Assembly (NCBI GenBank): GCA_004332195.1
Contig: SJBG01000008.1
Span: forward strand, 1 to 64,000
Source of the DNA: Desulfobulbaceae bacterium
GTDB taxonomy: Bacteria > Desulfobacterota > Desulfobulbia > Desulfobulbales > Desulfurivibrionaceae
DNA: 64,000 nt
Direction: 5' to 3'
Shown here: positions 1 through 15,354 of the stretch, piece after piece
How positions within the stretch are numbered: position 1 is the stretch's first letter
Layout: every line of letters starts with the position of its first letter
The notes under the pieces: generated by a model
Told to the model about the DNA's origin: nothing
The model's database searches: none
The model's input: the letters and a program-made list of their open reading frames with translations, nothing else
Program-made: the position numbers and the translations under genes

Positions 1-92
1 CTAACCGGGAACAACATAACTGAAGCTGGAAAACCACCTCCGACAACCGGGAAAATCAGCACTCTGATCGCAAACCACCTCCGACAACCGGG
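1..92. repeat. Short direct-repeat array (21-bp unit, about 41-bp period), cut by left edge
   Basis: An identical 21-bp unit occurs at 31-51 and 72-92, separated by a 20-bp unrelated stretch (52-71). The last 9 bp of a probable third unit end at position 9 (7 of 9 bases match), followed by another 21-bp spacer. The period is not a multiple of three, so this is not a coding repeat. It lies directly before the first gene. Whether it belongs to a longer array cannot be seen from this window. Confidence 0.6.
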
Positions 93-104
93 CAACTTAG
101 CGAA

Positions 105-2156
105 ATGACCGGACGACTTGGCGAAATGACGAAATCTTATTTATTTCGGCAGTCGATTAGGCGATCGGTCCGCCCCGTGCTAATACTTATCATCGCGACA
201 ATCCCGACAATTATCCCCCATTCCACAGCATCGGCGGCTCGATCTCAGGATCAGGCTCCGGTTTACTCTCAATCTCAATCTCAATCTCAGTATCAGTATC
301 AATCCCAGTATCAGTATCAGGCTCAGTATCAGTATCAGGCTCAGTATCGAAATCAAGCCCAAGATCAGTCTCTGACTTTAACCGCCAGCCTCACCGCCGG
401 CTCCACCGTAGGCCCCTCAATCCCGAACACTCACGGAATCAGCATCGACGGCAAACTCAAGTACCCCGAGGGCTTTGAGCGCTTCGCTTACACCTCGGCC
501 CAAGCCGTACCCGGCGGGGATCTGACCTTACATGCTCTCGGCAGTTTTGACAAGATGAACCCATTTACCTTAAGAGGAGTTGCCCCCGCCGGACTCACCA
601 GCCTGGTTTTTGAATCCCTGGCGGTGCTGAGCATGGATGAACCATATGCGGCTTACGGGCTGATCGCCCAAAAAATCGAGGTGGCCGCCGACCGACTGTC
701 CGTGACCTTTACCCTCAATCCGGCGGCTCGCTTCTCCGATGGCAACCCGATACGGGCGGAAGACGTTAAGTTTTCCCTCGATATCCTCAAAAGTGCTAAG
801 GCCCATCCCTTCTACCAGCATTATCTCCAAGACATTACCCACGCCGAAATCCTTGATCAACGACGCGTCCGCTTTCATTTCGCCAGAGTCAGCCGCGAAT
901 TGCCCCTGGTCGCAGCCCAAATCCCGATAATGTCGGAAAAATTTTACCAGCAACACCCCTTTGATGCTCCGGGTCTTACCCCGCCAATCGGCTCCGGACC
1001 CTACATCGTTGAACGAGTGGTGGCCGGGCGCAGCATTAGCTACCGCCGGAATCCCGATTACTGGGCAGCAGACCTCAACGTCCGCCGGGGAATGTTCAAC
1101 TTTGACACCATCACCTTCAAGTATTTCAGGGATCAGATCGTGGCCCTGCAAGCCTTCAGGGCCGGGGACTTCGATTTCATGGCGATCAACATCGCCAAAC
1201 AGTGGGACCGCGATCTAAGCGGCGCCCGCTTCGATCGCGGCGAACTGATCCGGGAAGCTCTGCCGCATAGCAACAATGCTGGAATGCAGGGTTTTGTGAT
1301 CAATACCCGACGTCCGTTATTTCAGGATCGGCGAGTGCGGCAGGCCCTAAATCTGGCCTTCGACTTTGAATGGACCAACCGGGTGATGTTTTTCGATCAG
1401 TATGTCCGCAGCAATTCTTTTTTCAGTAACTCCTATCTTGCCGCCCGTGGCCTGCCAAAAGGGCTGGAGTTGGCTTATCTGGAAAAATTCCGTGACCAAC
1501 TGCCGCCGGAGGTGTTCACCACCCCTTTGACCCCAAGCGCTACCTTACCCCCCGCCAGTCTGCGGGGCAACTTGCTGCAAGCGGCTGAACTGTTGGCGGC
1601 AGCGGGCTGGACCATCAAGAACGGGGAACTCCGCAATGAGCAGGGTGAGGCCTTTCATTTTGAAATCATGCTGGATTCCCCCTCGTTTGAAAGGGTTATG
1701 GCGCCCTACGTCAAAAACCTTGAACGTTTGGGAATGCGAGTCCGTTACCGCCGGGTCGACGCCGCTCTCTACCTGCACCGACTCAACAATTTCGATTTTG
1801 ACATGGTGGTAACGGTCTTTGGTCAGTCCCAGTCCCCGGGCAACGAACAGCGTAACTTCTGGCATTCCGCGGTCGCCGATCGGCCGGGCTCCAGCAATCT
1901 GGCCGGAATTCGCCATCCGGTGGTGGATCAACTGGTGGAAAAGATCATCGACGCCCAAACCCGGGAAGAGTTGATCGCCGCGGCTAAAGCACTGGACCGG
2001 GTTCTCTGGTACGGCTACTACGTGGTGCCCAACTGGTATCTTGACCGACACTGGGTGGCTTATCGCAACATCTTTGCTCGGCCGCAAACTCTACCCCTTT
2101 ACTACCAACCCTTCTCCCTGCTGATGACCTGGTGGATGACCGGAGAAAAACCATGA
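105..2156 (+). CDS. yejA: YejA-type periplasmic peptide-binding protein of an ABC importer
   Basis: This is an extracellular solute-binding protein of family 5, 683 aa, which delivers oligopeptides (microcin C-like substrates in enteric homologues) to the YejBEF permease. Residues 8-45 form a signal peptide ending near AASAA/SAA. A low-complexity Gln/Tyr/Ser stretch follows at about residues 50-88 (repeats of QYQYQ, QAQYQ), then the SBP_bac_5 fold (GSGPYIVE, RRNPDYW, FDFMAINIAKQWDRD). The stop overlaps the yejB start (ATGA at 2153-2156). Two starts are possible, ATG 105 and ATG 126; neither has a clear ribosome-binding site, and 126 leaves a compact signal peptide. The Gln/Tyr linker is unusual for this family. 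Confidence 0.85.
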   Translation: MTGRLGEMTKSYLFRQSIRRSVRPVLILIIATIPTIIPHSTASAARSQDQAPVYSQSQSQSQYQYQSQYQYQAQYQYQAQYRNQAQDQSLTLTASLTAGSTVGPSIPNTHGISIDGKLKYPEGFERFAYTSAQAVPGGDLTLHALGSFDKMNPFTLRGVAPAGLTSLVFESLAVLSMDEPYAAYGLIAQKIEVAADRLSVTFTLNPAARFSDGNPIRAEDVKFSLDILKSAKAHPFYQHYLQDITHAEILDQRRVRFHFARVSRELPLVAAQIPIMSEKFYQQHPFDAPGLTPPIGSGPYIVERVVAGRSISYRRNPDYWAADLNVRRGMFNFDTITFKYFRDQIVALQAFRAGDFDFMAINIAKQWDRDLSGARFDRGELIREALPHSNNAGMQGFVINTRRPLFQDRRVRQALNLAFDFEWTNRVMFFDQYVRSNSFFSNSYLAARGLPKGLELAYLEKFRDQLPPEVFTTPLTPSATLPPASLRGNLLQAAELLAAAGWTIKNGELRNEQGEAFHFEIMLDSPSFERVMAPYVKNLERLGMRVRYRRVDAALYLHRLNNFDFDMVVTVFGQSQSPGNEQRNFWHSAVADRPGSSNLAGIRHPVVDQLVEKIIDAQTREELIAAAKALDRVLWYGYYVVPNWYLDRHWVAYRNIFARPQTLPLYYQPFSLLMTWWMTGEKP

Positions 2157-3205
2157 CCGCCTACATTATACGTCGCATTCTCCTGATGGTTCCCACTTTG
2201 TTTGGGGTAATGCTGATTACTTTTATCGTTACCCAGTTTGTCCCCGGCGGGCCGGTGGAGCAGATGCTGGCCCAAATTGAGGGTCACGGGGCGGCGGGCG
2301 AGGTGCGAGTCGGCGGGGATGGCGCCCTCTACCGGGGGGCCCAAGGTCTGGATGAGGAGATACGGGCTCAACTTACAGCCCTCTACGGCTTCGACCGACC
2401 ACCAACCGAGCGTTTTATTACGATGATGAAAAACTACCTGGTCTTCGATTTCGGTCAGAGCTATTTTCACCATACCTCGGTAACCGAGCTGGTCATCTCC
2501 AAATTGCCGGTTTCCATGTCTTTAGGCCTGTGGACTTTCATTATCGTTTATGGGGTCTGTATTCCCCTGGGGATCAAGAAAGCGGTAAGGGACGGTTCAC
2601 GCTTCGATGTGATCAGCAGCACCGTAATTCTGGTGGGTTACGCCATTCCCGGGTTTGTTTTAGCCATTATTTTGATTGTACTTTTCGGTGGTGGCAGCTT
2701 TCTTAATATTTTTCCAATGCGCGGGTTGGTTTCCGACGACTGGCACGATCTTGGGCTGATTGCCAAAATTCTCGACTATCTCTGGCATATGGTCCTGCCG
2801 GTAACCTCCAGCGCGGTGGGCAGTCTGGCGATCATGACCCTGCTGACCAAAAACAGTTTTTTGGAAGAAATTCGCAAACACTACGTGCTGACCGCCCAGG
2901 CCAAGGGTTTAAGCGAATCGCGGGTCTTGTACCGCCACGTCTTTCGTAACGCTATTATCCCGATCATTACCGGATTTCCCGGCTCTTTTGTCGCCGCCTT
3001 TTTTACCGGCAGTCTGCTGATTGAAACTATTTTTTCCCTGGACGGCATGGGCCTGCTGGCCTTCGAGTCGATTATCAACCGCGACTATCCGGTGGTTTTG
3101 GGAACCCTATATTTTTTCACAATTATCGGCCTGATTTCCCGACTGCTCACCGATATCAGTTATGTGGTGGTAGACCCGCGCATTACTTTCGAAAAGGTCA
3201 AGTAA
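2153..3205 (+). CDS. yejB: YejB-type ABC transporter permease
   Basis: This inner-membrane permease subunit (350 aa) belongs to the DppB/OppB superfamily. The first transmembrane segment is at residues 9-30 (LMVPTLFGVMLITFIVTQFV), and the EAA-type cytoplasmic loop is seen in HYVLTAQAKGLSESRVLYRHVFRNA. A charged loop of about 65 residues after the first membrane segment matches YejB rather than OppB. I start at ATG 2153, which overlaps the yejA stop, rather than at the in-frame GTG 21 bp upstream inside yejA. It pairs with YejE to form the transmembrane channel. Confidence 0.88.
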   Translation: MTAYIIRRILLMVPTLFGVMLITFIVTQFVPGGPVEQMLAQIEGHGAAGEVRVGGDGALYRGAQGLDEEIRAQLTALYGFDRPPTERFITMMKNYLVFDFGQSYFHHTSVTELVISKLPVSMSLGLWTFIIVYGVCIPLGIKKAVRDGSRFDVISSTVILVGYAIPGFVLAIILIVLFGGGSFLNIFPMRGLVSDDWHDLGLIAKILDYLWHMVLPVTSSAVGSLAIMTLLTKNSFLEEIRKHYVLTAQAKGLSESRVLYRHVFRNAIIPIITGFPGSFVAAFFTGSLLIETIFSLDGMGLLAFESIINRDYPVVLGTLYFFTIIGLISRLLTDISYVVVDPRITFEKVK

Positions 3206-3206
3206 G

Positions 3207-4241
3207 ATGGCTGGCACAACCGCGCGACTGTCGCTTAATCAGCGCCGCTGGTCGCGCTTTAAGGCCAACAAAAGAGGTTACTACAGCCTGATCATCTTCT
3301 CAGTGCTTTTCGGCCTCTGTCTCTTTGCCGAAGTTTTGAGCAACGATAAACCGCTGGTGGTTCATTATCAGGGAGGATGGTACTTCCCGTTGCTTCAGAG
3401 CTACCCGGAAACCACCTTTGGCGGGGAGTTCCTCACCGAAACCGATTATCGCGACCCCTTTTTCCGGAAGCGCATGCGGGAGGCGGGCAATTGGGCGCTG
3501 TTTCCGCCAAACCCCCACAGTTACGATTCCATCAACCTGGACCTTACCCAAACAGCGCCGGCCCCACCATCGCGGCAACACCTTCTTGGCACCGATGATC
3601 GTGGTCGCGATGTCTTAGCCCGACTGATCTACGGCTTTCGCCTATCCGTCCTTTTTGGTTTGGCTCTAACCGTCATCGGCACCACAATCGGGATTATTAT
3701 CGGGGCCATTCAAGGCTATCTGGGGGGACGGACCGATCTTTTTATGCAGCGTTTCATTGAAGTCTGGAGCGCGATGCCGGAACTTTATTTGCTGATTATT
3801 TTCGCGGCAATTTTTAGTCCCAGCGCGGCCTTGCTACTAATTCTGCTTTCGCTCTTCGGTTGGATGGGACTATCCGACTATGTTCGCGCCGAGTTTCTCA
3901 AAGGCCGTAATATGGATTATGTTCGAGCAGCCAAAGCCTTAGGGGTGAGTAATACCAAAATTATGTTCCGCCATCTGCTACCCAACGGGATGACACCGGT
4001 AATCACTTTTCTCCCCTTTAGAATGTCCGGCGCAATTTTAGCCCTGACCAGTCTCGATTTTCTAGGCCTGGGGTTGCCACCTCCCAGCCCCAGCTTAGGT
4101 GAGCTGTTAGCCCAGGGAAAAGCCAATATCGTCGCTTGGTGGCTATCACTGGGCACCTTCGTGGTCCTGGTTGGCACCTTGACTCTAATGATTTTTATTG
4201 GTGAGGCCCTGCGGGCGGCCTTCGATCCGAGGAAGACATGA
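3207..4241 (+). CDS. yejE: YejE-type ABC transporter permease
   Basis: This is the second inner-membrane permease (344 aa) of the peptide importer. It has an N-terminal membrane segment (residues 26-45), a long periplasmic loop including GGWYFPLLQSYPETTFGGEF, typical of YejE, and the conserved HLLGTDDRGRDVLARLIYG motif of DppC/OppC permeases before the transmembrane core. The EAA loop reads YVRAAKALGVSNTKIMFRHL. It begins 1 bp after the yejB stop and overlaps yejF by ATGA (4238-4241), so the operon is translationally coupled. Confidence 0.9.
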   Translation: MAGTTARLSLNQRRWSRFKANKRGYYSLIIFSVLFGLCLFAEVLSNDKPLVVHYQGGWYFPLLQSYPETTFGGEFLTETDYRDPFFRKRMREAGNWALFPPNPHSYDSINLDLTQTAPAPPSRQHLLGTDDRGRDVLARLIYGFRLSVLFGLALTVIGTTIGIIIGAIQGYLGGRTDLFMQRFIEVWSAMPELYLLIIFAAIFSPSAALLLILLSLFGWMGLSDYVRAEFLKGRNMDYVRAAKALGVSNTKIMFRHLLPNGMTPVITFLPFRMSGAILALTSLDFLGLGLPPPSPSLGELLAQGKANIVAWWLSLGTFVVLVGTLTLMIFIGEALRAAFDPRKT

Positions 4242-5833
4242 ATTCAGCTAAAACCTTGCTGGCCGTCGACAACCTGGAACTGGATTTCAAGAGCGAAAAG
4301 GGCTGGACCAGGGTTCTTAATCGAGTCAGCATCACGGTATCACCGGGAGAAATCGTAGCTTTAGTTGGAGAATCGGGCTCAGGCAAAACCGTCACCGCCC
4401 TGGCAGTATTACGCTTGCTGGAGCAAGAGGCGGTGCGGATCCGCGGTCGCATCAATTTTGAGGGCCGCGATTTGCTGAGTCTGCCGGAGTCAGCCCTGCG
4501 TCAGGTACGGGGCAACCGCATCGCCATGATCTTTCAGGAGCCGATGACTTCCCTTAACCCGGTTTATACCGTCGGGAGTCAACTGGTCGAGCCGTTGATG
4601 ATCCATCGGGGTCTAAAAAAGGGAGCGGCCCGGGAGTGCGCCATCGACTTGCTTGAACGTACGGGAATTCCCGACCCTGACAAACGGGTCGATGGCTACC
4701 CTCACCAGCTCTCCGGCGGCCAACGCCAGCGGGCGATGATCGCCATGGCCCTGGCCTGCAATCCCGCCTTGCTGATCGCCGATGAACCCACCACCGCCCT
4801 TGATGTCACCATCCAGGCCCAGATCCTTGAGCTGATTAAGGAGATGCAGGAGGAAATGGGAATGGCAGTGCTGCTGATTACCCACGATCTCAACATGGTC
4901 CGCAAATACGCTCAGCGGATTTATATCATGCATCAGGGCCGGGTGGTGGAAACAGGGCCGACCAACGAAATTTTCACCAATCCCGGTCATCCCTACACCA
5001 TCAAGTTGCTCGACAGTGTTCCCAGGGGCCAGGCATTGTCCAAAGCCCGCGGCCGTATTTTGCTGGAGATAAAAGATTTATGCTGCCATTTTCCCGTCAA
5101 AACCGGGTTTTTTCGGCGCACGGTGGGGTTGGTGAGAGCAGTGGACAAGGTCAGTCTGACCATTCGCACCGGTTCCACCATGGGGTTGGTCGGGGAATCG
5201 GGCTCCGGCAAGACTACTTTGGGTTTGTGCATTTTGCGGCTGCTTACCGGTCGGGGTAGCATCAATTACGATGGCCGGGAGCTGCTCACCCTCAGCAATC
5301 GCCGCATGCGCCCGCTGCGTCGGGAATTGCAGGTGGTCTTTCAGGATCCATTTTCCTCGCTCTCCCCGCGACTCAACGTGGCGCAGATTGTTGGTGAGGG
5401 CCTGGCTGCGCACCGGATCGGCGGCTCGCAAGCCAGGCGCCGCGCGATGGTCGAAGAAATCCTGCACGAGGTTGGCCTGCAGCCGGAGATGGCCTCGCGT
5501 TATCCCCATGAATTTTCAGGCGGGCAACGCCAGCGGATTGCCATCGCCCGGGCGGTAGTCCTCGAGCCGCGCCTGGTGGTCCTGGACGAACCAACCAGTG
5601 CTCTTGATATGACCATCCAGGCCCAGATTATCGAACTGCTTAAAAAGTTACAGCAGCGACACAACATGACCTATCTGTTTATTTCCCACGATCTGCGCAC
5701 CGTCCGCGCTTTGGCCGACGATGTGGCGGTGATGCAAAACGGTCAAGTGGTGGAAGCCGGCTCCTGTCAGGAGCTTTTCAGCAATCCCAGGCACCCCTAC
5801 ACCCAAGCCTTATTCACCGCCGCGTTTTTGTAG
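4238..5833 (+). CDS. yejF: YejF-type dual-domain ABC ATPase
   Basis: This cytoplasmic ATPase (531 aa) powers the YejABE importer. Two complete nucleotide-binding domains are fused. The first has Walker A GESGSGKT near residue 47 and signature LSGGQRQR, with [12 protein letters not shown] as Walker B. The second has GESGSGKT near residue 325, FSGGQRQR and [12 protein letters not shown]. The fusion and length are those of YejF. It is the last gene of the operon and converges on the rRNA operon; the 3' ends are separated by about 75 bp. Confidence 0.92.
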   Translation: MNSAKTLLAVDNLELDFKSEKGWTRVLNRVSITVSPGEIVALVGESGSGKTVTALAVLRLLEQEAVRIRGRINFEGRDLLSLPESALRQVRGNRIAMIFQEPMTSLNPVYTVGSQLVEPLMIHRGLKKGAARECAIDLLERTGIPDPDKRVDGYPHQLSGGQRQRAMIAMALACNPALLIADEPTTALDVTIQAQILELIKEMQEEMGMAVLLITHDLNMVRKYAQRIYIMHQGRVVETGPTNEIFTNPGHPYTIKLLDSVPRGQALSKARGRILLEIKDLCCHFPVKTGFFRRTVGLVRAVDKVSLTIRTGSTMGLVGESGSGKTTLGLCILRLLTGRGSINYDGRELLTLSNRRMRPLRRELQVVFQDPFSSLSPRLNVAQIVGEGLAAHRIGGSQARRRAMVEEILHEVGLQPEMASRYPHEFSGGQRQRIAIARAVVLEPRLVVLDEPTSALDMTIQAQIIELLKKLQQRHNMTYLFISHDLRTVRALADDVAVMQNGQVVEAGSCQELFSNPRHPYTQALFTAAFL

Positions 5834-5852
5834 TCATCGTGATTGGCGCCAA

Positions 5853-5893
5853 AAAAGAAAGCCCCCGTAACCGACCGGGCGGTTGCAGGGGCT
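5853..5893 (-). terminator. Rho-independent terminator of the rRNA operon
   Basis: A GC-rich hairpin (outer stem AGCCCC/GGGGCT, inner stem TAACC/GGTTG-like, 5860-5893) is followed on the minus strand by a T-rich run (5851-5859). It lies just past the 5S rRNA 3' end. The plus-strand side is followed by A residues, so it should act mainly on the rRNA transcript, not on yejF. Confidence 0.8.
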
Positions 5894-5908
5894 TAAGAAC
5901 AAAAAAAA

Positions 5909-6022
<114 letters not shown>

Positions 6023-6035
6023 AAAAGTAAAACAG

Positions 6036-6068
6036 TGATAACTGAACATGTTGTGGTTGCTTTAGTAG
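6036..6068 (-). other. 23S rRNA processing stem, trailer arm
   Basis: This segment just past the 23S 3' end is complementary, over about 33 nt with few mismatches, to the segment at 9091-9127 just before the 23S 5' end (shared core ATGTTGTG and TTTAGTAG). The pair would bring the two ends of 23S together for RNase III cleavage, as in other bacterial rRNA operons. Confidence 0.7.
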
Positions 6069-6092
6069 ATGAATCGTTACGGATCAAAAAGT

Positions 6093-9055
<2,963 letters not shown>

Positions 9056-9090
9056 ACCAAATATCTTCCTAATACGCTTGATCGACTCAG

Positions 9091-9127
9091 CTACTAAAAG
9101 ACTTCAACACAACATATTCAATTATCA
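9091..9127 (-). other. 23S rRNA processing stem, leader arm
   Basis: This is the partner of 6036-6068. It lies between tRNA-Ala and the 23S 5' end, and its complementarity to the trailer predicts a long processing helix that encloses 23S. Confidence 0.7.
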
Positions 9128-9214
9128 AAGATCTTAACAACTTTAACAACTACCAGCTGCTTGCCGTTAGTCGTAAACTGCAAAACTCTCTGTCACCAAC
9201 TAAAACTACACACC

Positions 9215-9290
9215 TGGTGGAGGTGAACGGGATCGAACCGATGACTTCCTGCGTGCAAGGCAGGCGCTCTCCCAGCTGAGCTACACCCCC
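9215..9290 (-). tRNA. tRNA-Ala (TGC)
   Basis: This 76-nt cloverleaf on the minus strand has acceptor GGGGGTG paired with its 3' partner, anticodon TGC in the loop CTTGCAC, T-arm GGTTCGATCC and an encoded CCA. It lies in the 16S-23S spacer, as usual for bacterial rRNA operons. Confidence 0.97.
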
Positions 9291-9300
9291 AATCTGATAG

Positions 9301-9379
<79 letters not shown>

Positions 9380-9383
9380 GTTT

Positions 9384-9412
9384 GCGCAATCTCTCAAAAC
9401 TAAGCAGAAAAT
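9384..9412 (-). other. 16S rRNA processing stem, trailer arm
   Basis: This segment past the 16S 3' end is complementary to the leader segment 11196-11224. The strictly complementary core is 13 nt (AAAACTAAGCAGA against its complement) with further pairing on both sides. It predicts the helix cut by RNase III to release 16S. Confidence 0.75.
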
Positions 9413-9454
9413 AAAAGCGCGGGATTGACCCCGTTCGACAACTAATGCCGAACT

Positions 9455-11020
<1,566 letters not shown>

Positions 11021-11195
11021 GTTCGATCTATATCACCAACCGCTTAAGCTAAACGGCTGACTTACTCTACTGCTTATCCCAATCACTACACCAAAATAAC
11101 CCGAGCGCAACAACCAGCCTTAATCGCCGGATGATGCCGCAATCGGTCGTCAATGATGCCGTGACCGGACTTGCAACTTAGGGCCCATCACTTAA

Positions 11196-11224
11196 ATTCT
11201 CTGCTTAGTTTTCAAAGATCGCGC
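11196..11224 (-). other. 16S rRNA processing stem, leader arm
   Basis: This leader segment lies between the rRNA promoter and 16S and is complementary to 9384-9412. The segment also resembles an antitermination-box region by position, though I do not claim a boxA. Confidence 0.7.
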
Positions 11225-11327
11225 AGCCCACCGGGTAATCCGCAATTACTGGTAGATTTAAAATCTGCCCTTCCTCTGCGGCTGGCCCTGACGGTCTCGG
11301 CTCCTCCCTCACTACGGGAAGACAGGC

Positions 11328-11356
11328 AAAGTAGTCGAAGAGGCTTGCGGAGTCAA
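11328..11356 (-). promoter_or_regulatory. rRNA operon promoter (sigma-70 type) with upstream AT-rich element
   Basis: On the minus strand, TTGACT (11351-11356) and TACTTT (11328-11333) are separated by exactly 17 bp. An A/T-rich stretch upstream (11360-11390) resembles an UP element. The site lies about 310 bp before the 16S 5' end, the usual position for an rRNA promoter. The rest of 11021-11549 holds the leader and no gene. Confidence 0.7.
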
Positions 11357-11549
11357 CAGTAATTTTCACAGTTTGTTAAATATTTTTACAACACCCGGGA
11401 TAATGACGATAATATCATAAGTTACGCTTAACACTCACTCCCAGTCACCGGGCTTTTCACCCTGGAGATATGATTTTTTTTTACTTTTTACCCGATTGAT
11501 TACAGTGTGACTAAAAACCTGAGGATTCAGTTTTTAAAGGAGGTCACCC

Positions 11550-12563
11550 ATGGAAATTGCCCGCTTTCAACGGTCGCTTAACAACAAGGCGGCAAAGTGC
11601 TTTCTCTGTCCCCATGGTTGCAGGATCGCTTCGGGCAAAAGGGGGATCTGCCGGGTGCGAGAGAATTTGGACGGCACCGTCTACAGCCTTAATTATGGCC
11701 GATTGATCAGCGCCAACATCGACCCCATTGAAAAAAAGCCGATATTTCACCTGGCTCCCGGCTCTCTCGCTTACTCCATCGCCACCGTGGGCTGCAATTT
11801 CCGGTGCCACCATTGCCAGAACTACGAGATTTCCCAGTATCCGGCTCGGCATCATAATGAAATTCCCGGCTTACCTCACACCCCAGCCCAAGTGGTGATG
11901 ACGGCCCAAGCCGGTGGTTGCGCAAGCATCAGTTATACTTATGTTGAACCTACCATTTTTTACGAATTTGCCTACGATACCGCCAAATTGGCCCACCAGG
12001 CCGGGCTTAAAAACGTTTGGGTCAGCAACGGTTACATCGGCCCGGAAGCAACCAGGGAGATTGCACCGTACATAGATGCCGCCAATATCGACCTAAAGGC
12101 TTTCACCGATCGTTTCTACCGCGAAGTGTGCGGAGCCCGCCTGCAACCGGTGCGGAACACCATCCTGCTTCTGCATGAACTTGGGGTTTGGCTGGAAGTC
12201 ACCACCCTGATTATCCCCGGCTGGAACGACTCCTCGGCCGAACTTAAAGAAATCGCCGATTTTCTGGTCGCCATTTCCCCGAACATTCCCTGGCACGTTT
12301 CCCGCTTCTGGCCCACCTACCAAATGCTGAATCCTCCACCTACCCCACCGGAAACTCTGCACCGGGCCCGGGAAATCGGGCTTAACGCCGGTCTGCATCA
12401 AGTTTACGTCGGCAATCTTCGTGATCCCGGTGGGGAAGACACCATCTGCCCCCAATGTGGGATCATCCTGATCAAACGCCACGGCTTTCAGGCGATGAAA
12501 AACCGATTACAACGAGGCGCTTGTCCGCAGTGTTCAATGAAAATAGCAGGGATCTGGGACTGA
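11550..12563 (+). CDS. amrS: AmrS-like radical SAM protein (AmmeMemoRadiSam system / PflA-like)
   Basis: This 337-aa radical SAM enzyme has the cluster motif CNFRCHHCQN near residue 87 (CxxxCxxC). Its N-terminus has CFLCPHGC and GICRVR cysteines, and NYGRLISANIDPIEKKPIFH is typical of the AmrS/PflA-like family. C-terminal CPQC pairs (CPQCG, CPQCS) may bind a further metal. A strong Shine-Dalgarno (AAAGGAGG at 11537) precedes ATG 11550. The substrate of this family is uncertain, and its usual Memo/AMMECR1 partners are not in this window. It faces away from the rRNA operon. Confidence 0.88.
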   Translation: MEIARFQRSLNNKAAKCFLCPHGCRIASGKRGICRVRENLDGTVYSLNYGRLISANIDPIEKKPIFHLAPGSLAYSIATVGCNFRCHHCQNYEISQYPARHHNEIPGLPHTPAQVVMTAQAGGCASISYTYVEPTIFYEFAYDTAKLAHQAGLKNVWVSNGYIGPEATREIAPYIDAANIDLKAFTDRFYREVCGARLQPVRNTILLLHELGVWLEVTTLIIPGWNDSSAELKEIADFLVAISPNIPWHVSRFWPTYQMLNPPPTPPETLHRAREIGLNAGLHQVYVGNLRDPGGEDTICPQCGIILIKRHGFQAMKNRLQRGACPQCSMKIAGIWD

Positions 12564-12725
12564 GCAATACAGTGCGCTATCCGCACATGTACATATCCGT
12601 ACATATTCGTTGACGAAAAAGAAAATTGCGGTTTTAATTGCCCAGTTTTGCGCTCATCCATCAAGGTGGTCAGAGTGAACAAAGTGAAAAACCAGCGGAA
12701 ATTTTTCGTACAAGGCCGTTATTAA

Positions 12726-14089
12726 TTGAAACACTTACTCTACCAGATCGTTATCTGGATTTGCTTTATTGTTGCTTTGCCATTCTTTATCATTTACACG
12801 CTGGGCGGACCCGCTTACGAAATGCGGCAACGCCTGGGTTTTTATCCCCGCACCGGCAAGGCACCGGGCAAAGAAGTCCGAATCTGGCTCCACGCGGCCT
12901 CGGTGGGAGAAGCGCAGGTGGCCCGCGCTTTAGTGGCGGAGATCAATCAACAAATACCCTGCGCTGAAATTTGGGTGTCAACCATGACCAGACATGGCCA
13001 TTTGGTCTGTCGGCAAACGATGCCCCCGGCAGTAAACTGTATTTTCGCGCCACTGGATTTGGTCGGGATTTGCGCCTGGGCCATGCAAAATATTAACCCA
13101 GACATTTACGTTTGTCTGGAAACCGAGCTTTGGCCGGAGATCATTCGCCAAGCCAAGCGGCGGGGAGCCGGCCCTTTGCTGCTCAACGCCCGGCTTACGG
13201 AAAAATCGTCGCGACGATATCGGGCCCAACCCATATATCCCGTGATCAGGGAAACCATCTCCCGTTTCTCGGCCATTGCCGCCATCGGGGAAAAAGACGC
13301 CCGTCGGTTACAGGAACTGGGCGTCAACCCGGACCGCATCGTAGTGTGCGGCAACGCCAAACACGATCTGTATCCGGCCGCTACCCGACAAAAGCCGTCC
13401 GCAATCGGAGAGTCGGAGCACGGGACTTCTTTGCGGAAAAATCTGGGCATTGCCCCGGAACAACCGGTATTGGTGGCGGGCAGCACCCACAGGGGTGAAG
13501 AAAAAGTGCTGCTGGCCGCCTGGCACAAACTGCAACGCGACCTACCCGACTTGGTCTTGGTGATGGCTCCCCGTCACCTGCGGCGATTGAGGGAGCTTGA
13601 GGCTTTTTTACGCAACCGGCAAGTCGTTTTTCAACGGATAAGCGCAATTCTTGCCCCGGTAAGACAGCAAAAACTGCCCGGCATTAACCATCACCCCCCG
13701 GTGCTGTTGGTGGATAAAATGGGCGAACTGACCGAGCTTTACGCCCTGACCGATTTTGTGTTTTGTGGTGGCAGCCTGATTCAACGGGGTGGACACAACC
13801 TGCTGGAGGCCGCCGCCTGGGGCAAACCGGTGCTTTTCGGGCCTTTTATGGATGACTTTCACGAAGAAGCTGAGCTGCTGCAGCAAGCAGGCGGGGGGTT
13901 CAAGATTCATAACGCTGAGGAAATCCACCAGCAAATCATGGCTTTCCACCTGCACCCCGGCGCCTATCGCCAGGCGGCTCAGCGGGCTCGCCAGGTGGTC
14001 GAGGCCTTGCGGGGGGCCGCCGCAAAACAAACAACGATAATAAAGGAACAACTTGTGGTTATTCAACAATCTATCAGGACACGCAGCAG

Positions 14090-14093
<4 letters not shown>
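12726..14093 (+). CDS. waaA: 3-deoxy-D-manno-octulosonic acid (Kdo) transferase
   Basis: This enzyme (455 aa) adds Kdo to lipid A precursor at the inner membrane during LPS synthesis. The N-terminal membrane anchor is at residues 4-25. The glycosyltransferase-30 domain follows: WLHAASVGE near residue 58, ETELWPEI, and the C-terminal donor-site region FVFCGGSLIQRGGHNLLEAAAWGKPVLFGP. The start is TTG 12726, because the next ATG would remove the anchor. No strong ribosome-binding site is visible. The gene overlaps carA by ATGA. Confidence 0.92.
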
Positions 14094-15217
<1,124 letters not shown>

Positions 15218-15239
15218 CCGATTTTTTTTTAAGCCCTTC

Positions 15240-15310
15240 GTCATGAAAAGTAGGCTATAACCCCTATCAAGACCGGGTTCAGCACTTTCCGTGCAGACAC
15301 CAGTTATCGT
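15240..15310 (+). other. carA-carB spacer with two small hairpins
   Basis: The 137-bp spacer holds a T-run (15221-15230) and two inverted repeats, AACCC...GGGTT and GCAC-TTTCC-GTGC. The hairpin pair is similar in order and sequence to one just past parB (44174-44222), aligned by eye at about three quarters of 48 bases. Its function is unknown. It could be a dispersed short motif or two independent terminator-like structures. Confidence 0.35.
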
Positions 15311-15354
15311 GAAGCCATCTGCCGACAAGCCCTAGTCAAGGATCTGCCGCCGCC

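Noticed and set aside
1..92. CRISPR array
   Set aside because: Only two full 21-bp units with 20-bp spacers are visible and no cas gene is near, so I list it only as a repeat.
180..362. Leucine/isoleucine-rich frame antisense to yejA
   Set aside because: It is the mirror of the Gln/Tyr repeat in yejA, an artefact of repeat DNA.
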